Shown here: positions 44,536-56,848 of the stretch, one piece after another
How the letters are laid out: every line of letters starts with the position of its first letter
How positions within the stretch are numbered: position 1 is the stretch's first letter
Source: Microdochium bolleyi
Lineage: Eukaryota; Ascomycota; Sordariomycetes; Xylariales; Microdochiaceae
Assembly: GCA_001566295.1 (NCBI GenBank)
Contig: KQ964245.1
Span: forward strand, 1,927,524-1,991,523
Direction of reading: 5' to 3'
DNA: 64,000 nt
Translations under genes and position numbers: made by a program
The notes under the pieces: generated by a model
What the model saw: the letters and a program-made list of their open reading frames with translations, nothing else
The model's database searches: none
What the model was told of the DNA's origin: nothing

Positions 44536-46313
44536 AGCCCAAAGCTGGAGACACAGAACGAAGGCGTCTTTATTGGATGTCTCTGAGTTGCCTGTGGGAG
44601 GGTGTGTGGATGTGACGCACACCTTGCTTCGCGGTGGCGGGCTGTGGCTCGCTGTCAGCCACGAACCGTTCCACCGCTTGCTGGGTGTGGTTGTACCGGC
44701 AGCATCACGGTGCTGGGGGACAAGGCACAGCTGGAGGGCTTGGCAGCAGCGGGTACTTGATAACAATCTGAACACGAAGAATTGACCCCCCGACCGCGTT
44801 ACCGACTTTCGTGGCATGAGTCGTCTTTGGTGCCAGACTAAAGCAGGTCGTTGCGACCGGTCAGGACGTGCATGGAACACAGGGGTCGTTGTTGTCAGCT
44901 TGATGTTGTGCATGCATATGTGCCTTGTTTTGCGGTGTCGAGTTGCGCTGCACGTTGCGGCCTCCTGTCCGAGCCCATGTGGGTTGCTCGTCACGAAGCC
45001 GTACAGACTAGGAGACTATGGGTAGATCGCATGCAGAGACATTGATGATGGTTGATGAGTACAAGTGCTTGATGGTCGTGGGAGTGCCTGATTGGGAGGT
45101 GCAGACCCAGCGTGGCTCCTTCCCCGCCAGTTCGGGCTCCGTCCAACTTTGCAAGTGACGAGCCTGCCTGCCAACGCGGGCCCAGATCATCAACCTCGCC
45201 GAACCAGCCCCTCCACCATTCATCAGCCATCGTCTCTCGCCTCACACTCCTCTGCGACGAGGCCTGCCGCTCTCGCCGGACTTAGCCTTACGCTAGCCTG
45301 GTCGCACAAGAAACAGCCCTGGACCCGGCTGCTCGGATCTTGAGGCTGCATCCGAACCAGGATCCAGCAAATAGGATTTCTTCCTCACCACCCTTGCGCC
45401 AGTCCGCCACGGATCGTCACCCTGGCACCATCATACCCACGCGAGAGCCTCTGAGTGTGTGTCGTGGGTGAGACATCGACGCCATCTTTCTTTTTCGCAC
45501 GGCAACCCCAACCTGGGGCTTCTGGGCTGCATACGCGTATCTTGGGCACCCACATGCCAACCACTCCCACCAAGCTCAAGACCGCGCCTTCATCCTCCAC
45601 TCCAAACTGCTCGCGATCGCCACAAACGCTCGCTTCTTGCGCACCAGGCAGCTCCGAGGACTTCATACGCAGTGCCGAGCGAAACGGTTCCCATTTCGTG
45701 GTTCGCCGGCAGAACCTCAGCAATCCCTGGGTTTGGCCATCCACTCACCACCAGAGAGCTCTGCGATAGCTCTGCTCGACCAGGGTTGCCAGCCTGCTGA
45801 GTGTCCTGTCTTACCACAGTTCACCGGTTTGGATCGCCAGCCTAACCCGGTAACAAAGCTCGGTACAGCTCCAGCGGTCGACTGCGTCGCTCTTCGTCAT
45901 CTGCCATACTTCGCCACCTTATAGTAGCCTTGGCCTCGAAACTCGCTGAAGCCTGAACGCATGCACCACCTGGCATACGACATAATCATCTGAACTGACA
46001 CCGTGCTGCCGTGGAGAAAGTCGCCGAACGGAACGGGAGGCATTCAGAACTCTGCAGGGAGAAGCACTGCGTTCGCCCCAAATCGGCCACGTCGAATCGC
46101 GGTGAGCCAGGTGTTGGAGTAGTCAGAGGGTGCGTTGCTACATAAGCAATCGGCCCCAAAAAGGTGGCTGAGCAACAGCGTTACGTACGGAAAGAGCCGC
46201 GTTAGTGGTTACAAGCTATTGCATACTGCAGGACAGGCCACTCTGAGAACACAGAAACGTGTACCACATCTTACACATACACCACCATTACGAGCGTGAA
46301 CCCAACGACAAGC
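44536..46313. promoter_or_regulatory. intergenic region, dehydrogenase 3' / TRM9 promoter
   Basis: 1.78 kb with no supported gene. The frame at 45455-45769 (+) and its antisense partner at 45385-45744 look like chance. The last 100 bases are CA-rich leader-like sequence. Confidence 0.45.
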
Positions 46314-47015
46314 ATGACAGCCTCAATACCTGGAGGGGCGTCATATGAGGAAGAGCATGTACACAACGTGTACGAGTCCATAGCCAGCCACTTTTCAGCC
46401 ACTCGATACAAGCCTTGGCCAGTTGTTGGCGATTTCCTCAACTCTCTGCCCAAAGGCGCCATCGGCATCGACGTGGGATGTGGAAATGGCAAGTACCTCG
46501 CGGTGAACCCCCATGTGTACATAATGGGCTCGGATCGGAGTCCGTCTCTGGTCAGATTCGCCCGAGACCACGGCGGGGAGAGGAGATCCGACGTGGCTGT
46601 TGCCGACGGGTTATCCCTGCCTTATCCTGACCGAGCTTTTGACTTCGCCATCTGCATAGCCGTGGTGCACCATCTCTCCACAGAGGAGAGGAGGATAGCA
46701 GCGGTGAGGGCTCTGTTGGACTGTGTCAAGGATGGCGGCAAGGTACTGGTCTTCGTCTGGGCCCTCGAGCAGGGTTCGAGCCGGAGGGGGTTCAATGAAG
46801 GCACGGATCAGGACCTTCTGGTGCCGTGGGTGAAAAAGGCAAAGGTCGAGAAGGGCGGTCAGCCTGTGGCTGGGACCAGCGACCAGACATACCAACGATA
46901 TTATCACTTATTCAAAAAGGGCGAGCTCGAAGACAATGTTGTCTCCGCTGGCGGTAAGGTTCTAGACCACGGCTACGACAGAGACAACTGGTGGGTTGTC
47001 GCCTCAAGGGCTTGA
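46314..47015 (+). CDS. TRM9: tRNA wobble-uridine carboxymethyl methyltransferase Trm9
   Basis: A single exon gives 233 residues from the ATG at 46314. Trm9 with Trm112 adds the final methyl group to cm5U34 in tRNA, after Elongator. SAM-binding motif I is IGIDVGCGNGKYL (about 49-61). Acidic motif II is IMGSDRSPSLVRFARDHG and motif IV is FDFAICIAVVHHLSTEERR, both close to Trm9/ALKBH8 sequences. The C-terminal half keeps KVLVFVWALEQ and QRYYHLFKKGELE, the specific Trm9 hallmark. The last residues are NWWVVASRA, also typical. No targeting signal, so cytosolic. The length is slightly below yeast Trm9 (279), as in other filamentous fungi. An earlier in-frame GTG is not a plausible start. Confidence 0.95.
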   Translation: MTASIPGGASYEEEHVHNVYESIASHFSATRYKPWPVVGDFLNSLPKGAIGIDVGCGNGKYLAVNPHVYIMGSDRSPSLVRFARDHGGERRSDVAVADGLSLPYPDRAFDFAICIAVVHHLSTEERRIAAVRALLDCVKDGGKVLVFVWALEQGSSRRGFNEGTDQDLLVPWVKKAKVEKGGQPVAGTSDQTYQRYYHLFKKGELEDNVVSAGGKVLDHGYDRDNWWVVASRA

Positions 47016-48258
47016 ATCTAGTGGTCAAGTAATAATACAGAATATCGAAACACTGCACCGTGAGGCGGTGATCTAAGTACTTGCAGTCGTGTCTATTGTC
47101 ATCTCTCTCCTTGGGTCGTCGTTCATCGTCTAGCCGTGCATATACCAGCCTTCTCGTGTGCGAGGCAGAAAAAGAAAAAAGCTTTGCAAACGACAGCTCT
47201 GCGTAAGAGACGAGCACCCTCTTGCATGACCCTGTCCAGCATGGATCTGGGGTCAAGGGAGCATACATAATCGAAAAAAGCAAAATGAGCATCAGGGAAG
47301 TGGAAGGGAAAAGACAAATAAACAAACACGCTCGATTGCTTCGCTTACCATGCAAATGCTACTCCCAGAGGCAATGCGGCAGGATATCAAAAAGAAAATG
47401 ATGCAGAAACTGCCAAAAACACTTTCTTGAAACGCATATAAACAAAAAATCCGAGTCTATGCATATGCGACAAGAAGAAAAAGGCACACCTTGCGAGCAG
47501 AGCCATGGATCTCTGCCCGCACCCAGCCCAGGAGACTTTGGATCACAAGCCTCCAAGAGCAGTGACTTGGCTGCGTGATACGGACGAGATTGACCCCTGG
47601 GCGTGACCGAGTTGACCGTGCTGTCGTTCTCAGTGAAGCGCTTCTACTTCGTGGTCATGCATCCTTCGCGCCAGGTGGAATGAACTGGCGGCACACGAGG
47701 CAGCACATATTCCAGGACAGCACTGCGGCACCCTTCCTTCGGATCGATTGGCTGGATATTGATGCCAGTGTCGTGACTGACTTTCGCTCACATGATTCAG
47801 TGCCGTTACTTCGCCTCGTTTTGCGAGTTGGGTACGCAACAGACTCGGTGTTGCTGCCTGGGTCGTCGTACACAGACAGAATTCTGGAACAGCCATGTGT
47901 TACTATTCGCGAATCGAGGAGGTCGTCGGGTTCTCCGTCATCAGGACCGAGGACGGCTGTCTATTGGCTTGCGCTTTGCCAAAGTCGTCGCGCTCGAGCA
48001 AATCGTTGTTGGTGTGTCCGAGCTTAGCACTTGTTCATTGCTGTGGATCAAGTAGTCGATTTTGGTACTGCCAAGTGTGTTGACCGTAAATTATTGCAAA
48101 TGGCACCTAGCCGTAGAGAATGCCGATCGGGTATGATTGCTGCTATCATCAGTACTTGAGTTGTACCCGTAACCTGCCCGAGAATGACTGCCACGTTATG
48201 TAGCTGAAGCATATAGCGGCATAGGGCATAGGCGTATTGGCCGAGTAAAGAAACCTGC
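47016..48258. other. convergent 3' region, TRM9 / Myb gene
   Basis: 1.24 kb between convergent stop codons. Frames at 47575-48027 (+) and its antisense are not supported. Confidence 0.45.
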
Positions 48259-49671
48259 TCATGGCATATGCCTCGTCACTGACGACTTATCGTCATGCTC
48301 CGCGTGGAGATGATGGTATTGTCGACGACGACTGGGAGCGGGAGCCGGCATGACGAACTCAGGACTTCTTGATCGCTTAATGCTCTTCGTATGGACGCTC
48401 GGCGTGCTGAATGCATCCGGTTGCAATGTCTGCGGCAAGTTCGAAGAGAAGTGATGTTGTGATGCCGAAAGAGATACGGCTGCGTAAGGACCCGGGCTGG
48501 CGGTACCACTGTGAGCTGGACTAACACTAGGCACTCCGACTGAGTATGCTGGTGTGCTGAAGGGGCTGACGCCTGTCGTAAGCTCAGAGACACTTGGAAG
48601 AACTCCAGACGATCTTGGGTGTGAGTGTGCCTGTATGGGAGGCAACGGTCCTCCATGGGCGTGTATTTGTGGTGGAGGAGGCGGCGGTGGCGGCGGAGGC
48701 GGACCGGAAGGAGCACTTGTGTAGTGATATCTATCGTCGTGATGTTCCGAGACTGGAGGAAACGTCTGCGGGTGCTGTGGGTAGCTGTCTCTGCGAGAGC
48801 TGCTGGGCCGGTTGTGATTCGATGGCAGTGGCGGCAGCGAGGACGTGGGCGGCATTGGGCCTCTCCCACCGTGGTTGATCGGCTGGCCCATCATCTCCCG
48901 GGGGAAGAACGTATGGGAGTAGGAGTGTGAATGTGAGTGTGATTGGTGGTGGCCACGGCTCGGGGGCACCCTGGCGGCTCCTGCCTGTCCCTCGACGTTG
49001 ACTGCTGTCAAGCAGAAAGGGGTGACGCCTGCCCTCTTTGCCATGTCGGCCTCGCCCAACTGCCAGTGCATCGCCTCTGCAGCTCGCCACGGTATGGCCA
49101 TCTCCTCTGCGACCTTCGCCCACATTTCTTGCTTGAATCTGTGAACGATGCCTTGTGGTCAGCAATGTCTCGCCAGGTCGAGGACTGTCGAGGTGCAGTC
49201 GTGTTGCAAACACGCTAACATGGACTCAGGGAGACCGGTGGCTGCTGAGTCTTACCTTTCGTAAAGCCTTGCGAGCTTGTTCTTGCGCTCCTCGTCCCAT
49301 TCGCTCCGCCGCTCAAGATAGTTCTGGTAGTGCAACCGACAGCTGATGGCGCTGCGCCCCGGCAGACGTTTCGAGATGTCTTCCCACTTCATGCCGCCGC
49401 CTCGAAGGTCGATGATCAGGGCGTCCTCCTCTGCAGACCACTTGCTCTGCTTCTTCGCTGGCGATTCGCTGCTTTGTGGCGGCATGTTACGCTTACCTGA
49501 GCCAGGTTCTCTCGCTCGGCGTGCACCCAGACCGGGCCCCGCTGCAGAACGACCGAACCCGAGCCTAGAAGGTGTGTGCAGTGGTGTTACAGAGAACGTG
49601 GCTATTGAGCCAGGCCTCGCTGGCAGTGTTGGTGCGGAGATGGAATGCAACTGAGTCTGTGATGTTGACAT
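48259..49671 (-). CDS. Myb/SANT-domain DNA-binding protein (5' end uncertain)
   Basis: Exons 49671-49256 and 49138-48259 give 431 residues from the first in-frame ATG. Two Myb-type helix sets are visible. The first is KWSAEEDALIIDLRGGGMKW followed by EDISKRLPGRSAISCRLHYQ. The second is WDEERKNKLARLYERFKQEM followed by WAKVAEEMAIPWRAAEAMHWQ. The rest is Ser/Pro/His-rich and disordered, with a run of 11 Pro and a basic KSIKRSRSP motif that may be a nuclear signal. The intron (49255-49139) splits the Arg in LYER. The reading frame stays open and looks coding upstream of Met1, through FNLLRASDSNEAPLPS and beyond 49812, but no ATG occurs in it. Either an upstream exon or a non-AUG start supplies the true N-terminus. 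Probably a nuclear transcription regulator. Confidence 0.85.
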
Positions 49672-49850
49672 TGATGGTAGAGGGGCCTCATTGGAGTCGG
49701 AAGCTCTGAGAAGGTTGAAGATATCCACGGTGGCGGTCTCCTTTGCTTGGTGGTAGTACGGTGAGCTCAGGGACGTCGTTGCTCCGGACTGGTCTGTGGT
49801 TGATCTGACCAACGGAGTACTGCGGCAACGAGGTGGAATGAGACTTGCAG
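49672..49850 (-). other. probable N-terminal coding or leader extension of the Myb gene
   Basis: The frame of the Myb protein is open here and reads like conserved protein (SSPYYHQAKETATVDIFNLL) but contains no ATG. An out-of-frame ATG near 49680 would open a short frame before Met1. See the finding on its start. Confidence 0.45.
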
Positions 49851-52800
49851 ATACTCTACAAGTTCGTGTGGAGTATGCAGTGGCCAGGTTATCTGATGGA
49901 TGTGCTGTCTGTCTGTGTCACAAGCTCGGCACCGTCTTCAAGCCCGCGGCGTACGGCGATGTGGTAGAGCAAGTGGTTTGCAAGACTAGTTCGAGGGCGG
50001 CTTGACAGTGTTCGATTGCTGCGGTCGTGTCAAGTGGTAAGAACCGCAACTTGTCTGTGAAGAGCGCAGGTTCCGCAGACAAAGTTGACTAGAGGCGTTG
50101 GTGGATGCAAGTGTGCTTTGTGCCAATCCACGTTGAATGAGACGGATAATCTCCAAGTGTCTGGACCTAGAAGCGTGGGTCGCGTCTAATGTTATCTACT
50201 ATTGTTCTTGCATGATTGGGCGCCAGTGAGGTGCGGTCGGCCAATGGATGCCTCCAACGTGCTTCCGGTAAGCTACAACAGTGCCAGGGACCGAAGTGTG
50301 TGTTCCATACGTCAGGTTGACTAGAACTGAGAACGACCGGGGTCTACGAGCGCAATGCGAAGACCGGAGTGAGCTGTCATTCTGCTGGTTTCGGTTGTGG
50401 GAATACTATGACAGGCTTGCCTTATGCATACAACCTCTGTTTCCGGAGAGCAATACCTAAGGTGATGTGAAAAGCAATGACTGAAGTGACGAGGAAGAGG
50501 GCAAAGAACGCGTGGGTGGACCGGGGTTTCTTTTTCTGCCCGATGCTTTTCTTCAATACAGAGTCGGCAGCCGGCCTGGAGGCCACGAGGAGTCGCGCCA
50601 AGCCTAGTTTCGCTAAACATACTCTTCAGGGTGTACTACCACTCGACTTCACGGCTGAGTTCGGAAAGAGACTGACGGGAGGGTGGACAGGGGAGGGGGG
50701 TGGCAGAGCGACCCCCGAGAACTGCGGAGCTACGGAGGCGAGTTCCACTCAGTTCGTGGAAGAAGGGTTGACCAAGACTCCAGTTGCTAACGATCGGTAC
50801 AGAGCACGCGGGAGATATTTAGCCACTGTGTGCAACGACGCCCTAGTGCCTCTCAGCTCGTGATACTCAGCCCTATCCCACGATCTTTCATAGTGTTACC
50901 AGCAGTACCTCCAAGCAACATCGATCTGGGTCCGGTGTCCGGTCGAGCAGTGCCAGGAGTCTGTCTATGGGCGTATGAAGTTAAATGACTTGCAGACAAG
51001 CCCGGAAAGGTCTTGCTGCAGCGGGCATGAAGCTGATGCTGCCTGACTGGCCTTTGGGATCTTGGGGGGCTCGAACCTCAGCACAGCCTCACCGCCTCGA
51101 GTGAGTTGGTGAGTTGCTGCCTGACAGTCTGAGGGTATTGCACGGCAGTGACGTGTTTCACGGTGAAGGAAGCTTGCGTGTTCAGGTGTCCATGAGCTTC
51201 TTCTCTCCTTGACGGGCGGGCAACTTAAGGATCTTGGCACCCGGGAAATGCTGGAAATGCCAGTCTGTCCCACCCCGGGGCTCAAGTGGGCTTATGACGA
51301 AGTGGAAGCCTCCGGATCGAGCAAGTAACGAAAGTAACGAGCCATGGCGCTGTCGAACCATTGCGTTGTTGCCAGCTTGCGACTGGGATTGCTTGCCAAT
51401 GAGCGCATGGGGCTTGACCCAGCAGGGCCTTTACCGCTCAGCGCATCGATTAATTGCCGCACTCGGAATACGCCTGGTCCTGGCGACGAATAAGAAATCG
51501 AAGAAAAGGAATTTCGTGTCAAACTCTTGCAAGTGGGTAAAAATAAATGTCAAGGGGCCGGCTGGGGGGGCCACCTGCCATGTCTCATCGTTCTTCCCAT
51601 GACGTTTCGAAGAGATTACCACTCTCCATGGCCATGTTTGTGCCACTCACCTTGTTGGTTTTACTGTCAGCATAGAGCAGCGTGTTTCCTTGCAGCACAG
51701 CACGGCCAGTCCAAAGTAGTGCAGGCCAAACTCGACCTGCCTAGACAAAGAAAAGAGCCGGGCACTCACTTGAAGCAGGACACCAAGGACCTGGCCGGGA
51801 CTTGAAGTGGCGGTGTCAGGGCCTGGCCAATATGCATGCCCGCAGTACAGCATCTTTGCAGTCTGTGGCATGTGGAGAAGCCCGGTTCTTGACGCCCATC
51901 TGCCGAACCACCACAAGTGAGCGTCACGGGCTCTGCTGAGCCGCTCTGTCCACAGGGGTACTCTTCGGTTCCGGAGGTTCCTCCGCTCGCCCTTGGAGTA
52001 CAGAAAACGCACAAGAGAGATCGCATGGCTGCGAAATGACGTACCAGAGTTGGCAATTTGACCTTTGCAAGGTCAGGTTGGCTCGAGATCGTGCAAGCCT
52101 TGGCTTCACAGAAGCTCCGAATCTCGACTGTTGGCTTCCTATGTGGTTCATCACGAAAAGCCCATGATCATGGAACTCAGATCGCCGGCCTATCGTGTGC
52201 GCCGCTCTCGGTCAAGTAGTTTTGACTGGCCGCTGACCGAGTTCCCAAGCATCTGCGGAACATAGGTGCGAGTATCGAATCCGTTGGATATATCCTGCCA
52301 TCAGCCGAAAATCCGACTTGGGGGAAACCTAAAGCAAGTCTTAGCCATCACGTGTACATGTAGAGCTTTAAGGGGCCGTAATGATGTGTTCTCCGTCCGC
52401 CCCTCGATCCTGTAGTTGTTTGCAGCGTGCTGGGGCAGTTCCTGTCACAATGAGAGGAACGGCGCCGAGTGCCTCCACTCCGCATGAGAATGAACTGGCG
52501 GTCAAGCGCTACGAGGTTGCTAACCCCAGTCGTGGCCGAGCTGATGGCGACTATGGTGTGCATTTGAGCAAGGGTATGGAGCCAGGGAAGGCGACCAGGC
52601 ATCATCTTGCGTATGACATGCATGACCATGGTGCTTAGTCTAGCATTACCGAGAACAAGAACCACGATCTGCATCCTGCCTCCCACGTTCTGTGTCGTCT
52701 TCGAGACTAGAATGTTTACCTTAAGGTACGCATGTGCATTCTGGCCGATGAGAATCAAGCACCCGCCAGTTCAATTGTTGCTCCACACTCTGTGACTGCC

Positions 52801-55800
52801 AATGACGACCGAGTATTGCCGAGAGATGCTGTCCATGGTAACAGGCACCGAACCTGCTGGCAACCATTCCCGAAGCTTGGAGTGGCCCTGCGTGCGAGAA
52901 GAGGGCTGTAGAAGCGATGCCTTTGTCAGGAAGGGTTCGGATCTATTCGCATGCTGAGCACTTCGCCCGTTTTCCGTTGCGTGCCAGATGCCGTGGGTGT
53001 GGCAGAGACTGCTTCAGAAGTCCACAAGCTTGCCACGCATTGAAGGTCCCAAGTGAACTCGAGGCTGTGGCTGGGATGAAGTCGGGAAGGTGGGGTGGGC
53101 CGGTGGCGCCTGCCGAAGAACAATTCGATTGTTCAGGTCTCGATCTGCCAACCAGCTTCAATCATGGCACCTCACTGCTTCGAGGTGCCAGGCACGAGAA
53201 GCGCCTATCTCGAGTTTCATTCACCTCCGCTTCGTCTGACAACTGCTCCCACTGGATGCCCGCCCAGTCAAGTGAGCTACCATGCATGCGGCGCCGATGC
53301 AGAGAGTCCAACAAGAGCGTTCCGTGCCCTGTCGACCTGTCGGGCATCCCCTGGCAAGGGAAACCCTGCCCCGGTTTGCAGCTCCCGCTCATTCTGGAAC
53401 CAAAAGTGATCTTGCTGGCCAGGACTGAGCTGAGTTGGCCTTGCATCAACACCTGGCCCTGGCTGCCGTGTTGCTGATCCAGATGATCTGCACCAACCAG
53501 CTGATCTGATCCCTTCCCGCTCGGCCTCTCGGCGTAGCTCATCAGAAGGGGACAAAAGCGTCATATTCCGATGCAGCTGTCCGAGCGCCCCGCGATTATT
53601 GGTGGCTCGGACAACGACCCCACCAAACAGTGAAGCCTGACGACGGTGATCGTATATCTGGACCTCCACCCGCTGCTTGGGGTTTCACCGGTTCGCGATC
53701 ATGTCCATTATTGTACTCTGCAAGGACCCTTATCGACCATGACAAGCAACAAGATGACAGGTTCGCCTGTCCTGTGAACGTGGACCGCCTGAAGCGCCAA
53801 CAAAAGCATTCCGAGCCGCATGACCCCAAGTACCAGGGCCCGCGCCGGGAGGTGACAGTCGAGTGGAGCAATTACCAGGATTCCGGTCTGCGCCAGCCCA
53901 GCGGTGAGAACACAGTCAGTACGGTGTCGACATCTAGCTCTGGCTTCTGTGGAGGCACAAGAGGATCTGGCTGGGCCGGACCAGGCGGGTTCATAGTAGG
54001 CTGAGAACTAAACGTTGCTTTTGCTAGGCGGACCTTGCCTCGAGCAGGACTAGGCTCGCCACCAGGGTCTGTTTGCGCATCGTCCACAGTACGGAGCATC
54101 CCGCAGTCTTTTCTTTTCCTGAAACTGACAAGAGGCATTCATGCGAAGCAAAATACTGACAAGTAAGTATTGTTGTCCCCCACCCCGCCTTCTGCTTGTG
54201 GGCGATTCGCTCTGAAATCCTCCCGTGCGTCTTGTTTGTTTCTAGCCACAAGACCACGGCCCATGAGTTCGCAACCAAAGACTGATTAGGCATGATTCCA
54301 CGCTGAATACACGTATTTACCAAAGCCGGGCCTGAATCCCTCGATTCAGGACTGATGCCGACGGCGCGGCCCCTGGAATAGCCGCGTGACCGAGAAGTGT
54401 CACGAGACCGACACGTTCCCTGTCATAAAAGCAGTCAATGGAACTTACATCCATTTGGCATCAGGCATGCTGCAATTGTTATCTCCGCGGGGATCCGACA
54501 CGCTCGCTTCCACAATCCCACGGGGCTCCCTCAAAGCGACCGGGCCGCAGCGCTTCTAGGCCGGCGAACGGCGGAGTAGGTGTGTGGATAAGACCAGGCC
54601 TGTAACGAGGCCGTCTCGTGTCATATATCTACTGTATGGTATTTGATGGTTTGCTCATTCCCTCAGCGCTTGGCCAAACACGTAAAGGGGCTAGAAAGAC
54701 TTCTCGAGACGTGCAAATACTCGCCGCCAATCGCATCGAGCACCACAAGCTGCCCTTCCCATGTGTCTTTTTCACAATGCCCAATATCCGGCTACGATGG
54801 CATCCGGCCAGTCACTGCGGGTGGGCGCAGTGTGTCCAGAGCTTTTGCAAACGGCCGCCCCTGGTTTCTCCCACGGCTGGACGCGAAGGCTGTTCACCTA
54901 GGTATTACGCCTGGCCTTGAAGGAGCTCAGGAGTTGGGCCGTAGAGGCGAACGGGTTCGTCACCAAGTGCTCGGCATCTAAGTTGCAGATCGGTCTGTCG
55001 TAGGAGCTTTGACGATGTCTTCTCGACGGCAGTGCACGGATAGCCTCCCGCATATCATCCCTAGGGGACTCAGCAGTGCGGTGGTTCACCACGGCACGTC
55101 ACAGATGGAAGAGCCGAGTGAGCTTATAGGAAAGGGCTGGGCTGTCGTACGCCGGACGCAGTTGCCTTCTCATCTTTATTTCCTGCCCTGAATTCACTGT
55201 CACATGTACGCGGCATAATGCTCGGGGGGCTTGCCAGCCTGAATTGTGAAGACTGCACGATATCCGGTCCGCCAACTTGAACAAAGACACTCCAGGTCTT
55301 TCAGAGGGCTCAAGACTCGGTCGACAACATGGAAAAAATATTCAAGAGAAGCATAATTTCGACGACCACGGTGCCCATCAAGACTATGGGGTATACCGTG
55401 ATGATAATTATTGGAGCAAAAGCCTCGTGAGTCAAGTGCGACCTGTCAACGAGCCCAATGGCGGGGTTCCAGGCTTCTCGACGGTTCCACGCCGAAACAT
55501 TTGAGCCGCCCAGCTCCACTGTTTGTCAACGTCTCGCGCTAAGTTTAGGGGTCGCGAACTGAACGTACCCTACCCTTGCATCATGATGAAGAACTCCAAC
55601 ATCGAGCAGGATTCATATCGTCGACATCAAAGTGCAGTGCCTTTCCGAGCTTAGCTTAAATAACACGGCCTTCTGTTAGTATTGCAGTCTGCACTTTTAG
55701 GCGACGTCTGCAGATCAGCACCTGAGGCATAACGGCACCTCGGACCTCTACATCAACAGACAGGATCACACATATACGATCGACAGAGCAGGCAACATCA

Positions 55801-55891
55801 CGGTCCTCATCCAAGCGACATTGCACAGCCAGCCGGACTTTCACCTCTAAGGACCTACCTCTACCACTCTCGCCAGCATCGATCCGCAGCC
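49813..55891. other. 6-kb stretch without a supported gene
   Basis: Apart from the Myb promoter (roughly the first 1-1.5 kb) and the ALF1 promoter (the last few hundred bases), I find no recognisable protein, exon chain, tRNA or mobile element. Composition is ordinary. The frames at 52917-53477 and 53630-54004 are the best open ones but neither is convincing. Confidence 0.5.
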
Positions 55892-56848
55892 ATGGCCGAT
55901 GTCCCCCTCCTCGTCATCTCGGACAACTCGTCCTCGGAGCGGCGCATCACGCCGTCGTGGTCAATCAGCCAGCTCCGCACCAAGCTCGAGCCCGTGACGG
56001 GCATCCCACCCTCGGCGCAGCGCATGACTTACAAGGCGCCCGGCCGCGACACGGTGCCCGTCGAGGCTCCGGACGAGGATAGCGTGCAGATGGCGAGCTT
56101 TGGGCTGGTGGCGTATGCTGAGCTGCATGTAAGTCTCCTCTCTTTGTCTCTTTCCCTCTCCTCCTTTGGGAGAGAAATGGCGTGGTCGTGGCCCAAGTTG
56201 TCTCTGTCGGCCTCTCTGTGCGAAAGGCTGTCATGAGTGTTACAAGTGCCATGACCAACACTGGCAGCGATCTCAGCTGATGATCATGGCCAACATATGG
56301 TTCCGATCACTGTGTGTGATACAACCAGATGCTGACGCCACTCCCTACAGATCACCGACACGCGCCCTGCGTCAGCCAAGATCAACTTCAACGACACCTC
56401 CAACGTCGAGAAGTACGTGATGCCCGTGGACGAGTATGAGCGCAAGACCGACTCCGTGCTCGCGTGGAAGAAGGCCGAGAAGCTGGGGCGCTTCAACCCG
56501 GAGGCCCCGACGCTCGAGAAGGCCAAGCTCGACGCCAACGCCGCCGAGGTCGAGACGCGCGGGATCGCGGTGGGCAGGCGGTGCCGCGTCGGCGGCGACG
56601 ACGCGCGGCGCGGCGAGGTCAAGTACGTCGGCCCCGTGCCCGAGATCCCGGGCGTGCTGGGCGCGTGGGTGGGCGTGCACCTCGACGAGCCGGTGGGCAA
56701 GAATGACGGGAGCATCGCCGGGACGAGGTACTGGGGTGACGGCGAGCAGCAGCTCAAGCACGGCGTGTTTGTGAGGCCGGAGAGGGTCGAGGTGGGGGAT
56801 TTCCCCGTGGTGGATGATCTGGATGATGAGGACATGGAGGAGATATGA
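55892..56848 (+). CDS. ALF1: tubulin-folding cofactor B (Alf1; ubiquitin-like + CAP-Gly)
   Basis: Two exons (55892-56128, 56351-56848) give 244 residues. Cofactor B captures alpha-tubulin during folding and dismantling of the tubulin dimer in the cytosol. Residues about 1-82 are the ubiquitin-like domain (PLLVISDNSSSERRITPSWS). A linker carries KINFNDTSNVEKYVMPVDEY. The CAP-Gly domain spans about 160-232 with the invariant GKNDGSIAG, preceded by GAWVGVHLDEP, and YWGDG after it. The tail DDLDDEDMEEI is acidic and ends with the EEI-type sequence that mimics tubulin C-termini. The intron (56129-56350, 222 bases) has a GTAAGT donor and a CTACAG acceptor and lies right at the end of the ubiquitin-like domain. 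Confidence 0.96.

Noticed and set aside
51040..51130. tRNA-like sequence (GGTTCGAGCCCC on the - strand)
   Set aside because: The T-loop motif is present but the T stem does not pair and no anticodon or acceptor stem can be built.
52917..53477. 186-residue frame (+) in the 6-kb gap
   Set aside because: Cys/Arg/Ser mix without a motif or signal peptide; antisense frames are equally long.
53630..54004. Frame with a DDRFACPV segment resembling fungal C2H2 proteins
   Set aside because: Only a short resemblance; no second Cys/His pair follows and no splice joint restores one. Possibly a worn gene fragment, but not supportable.
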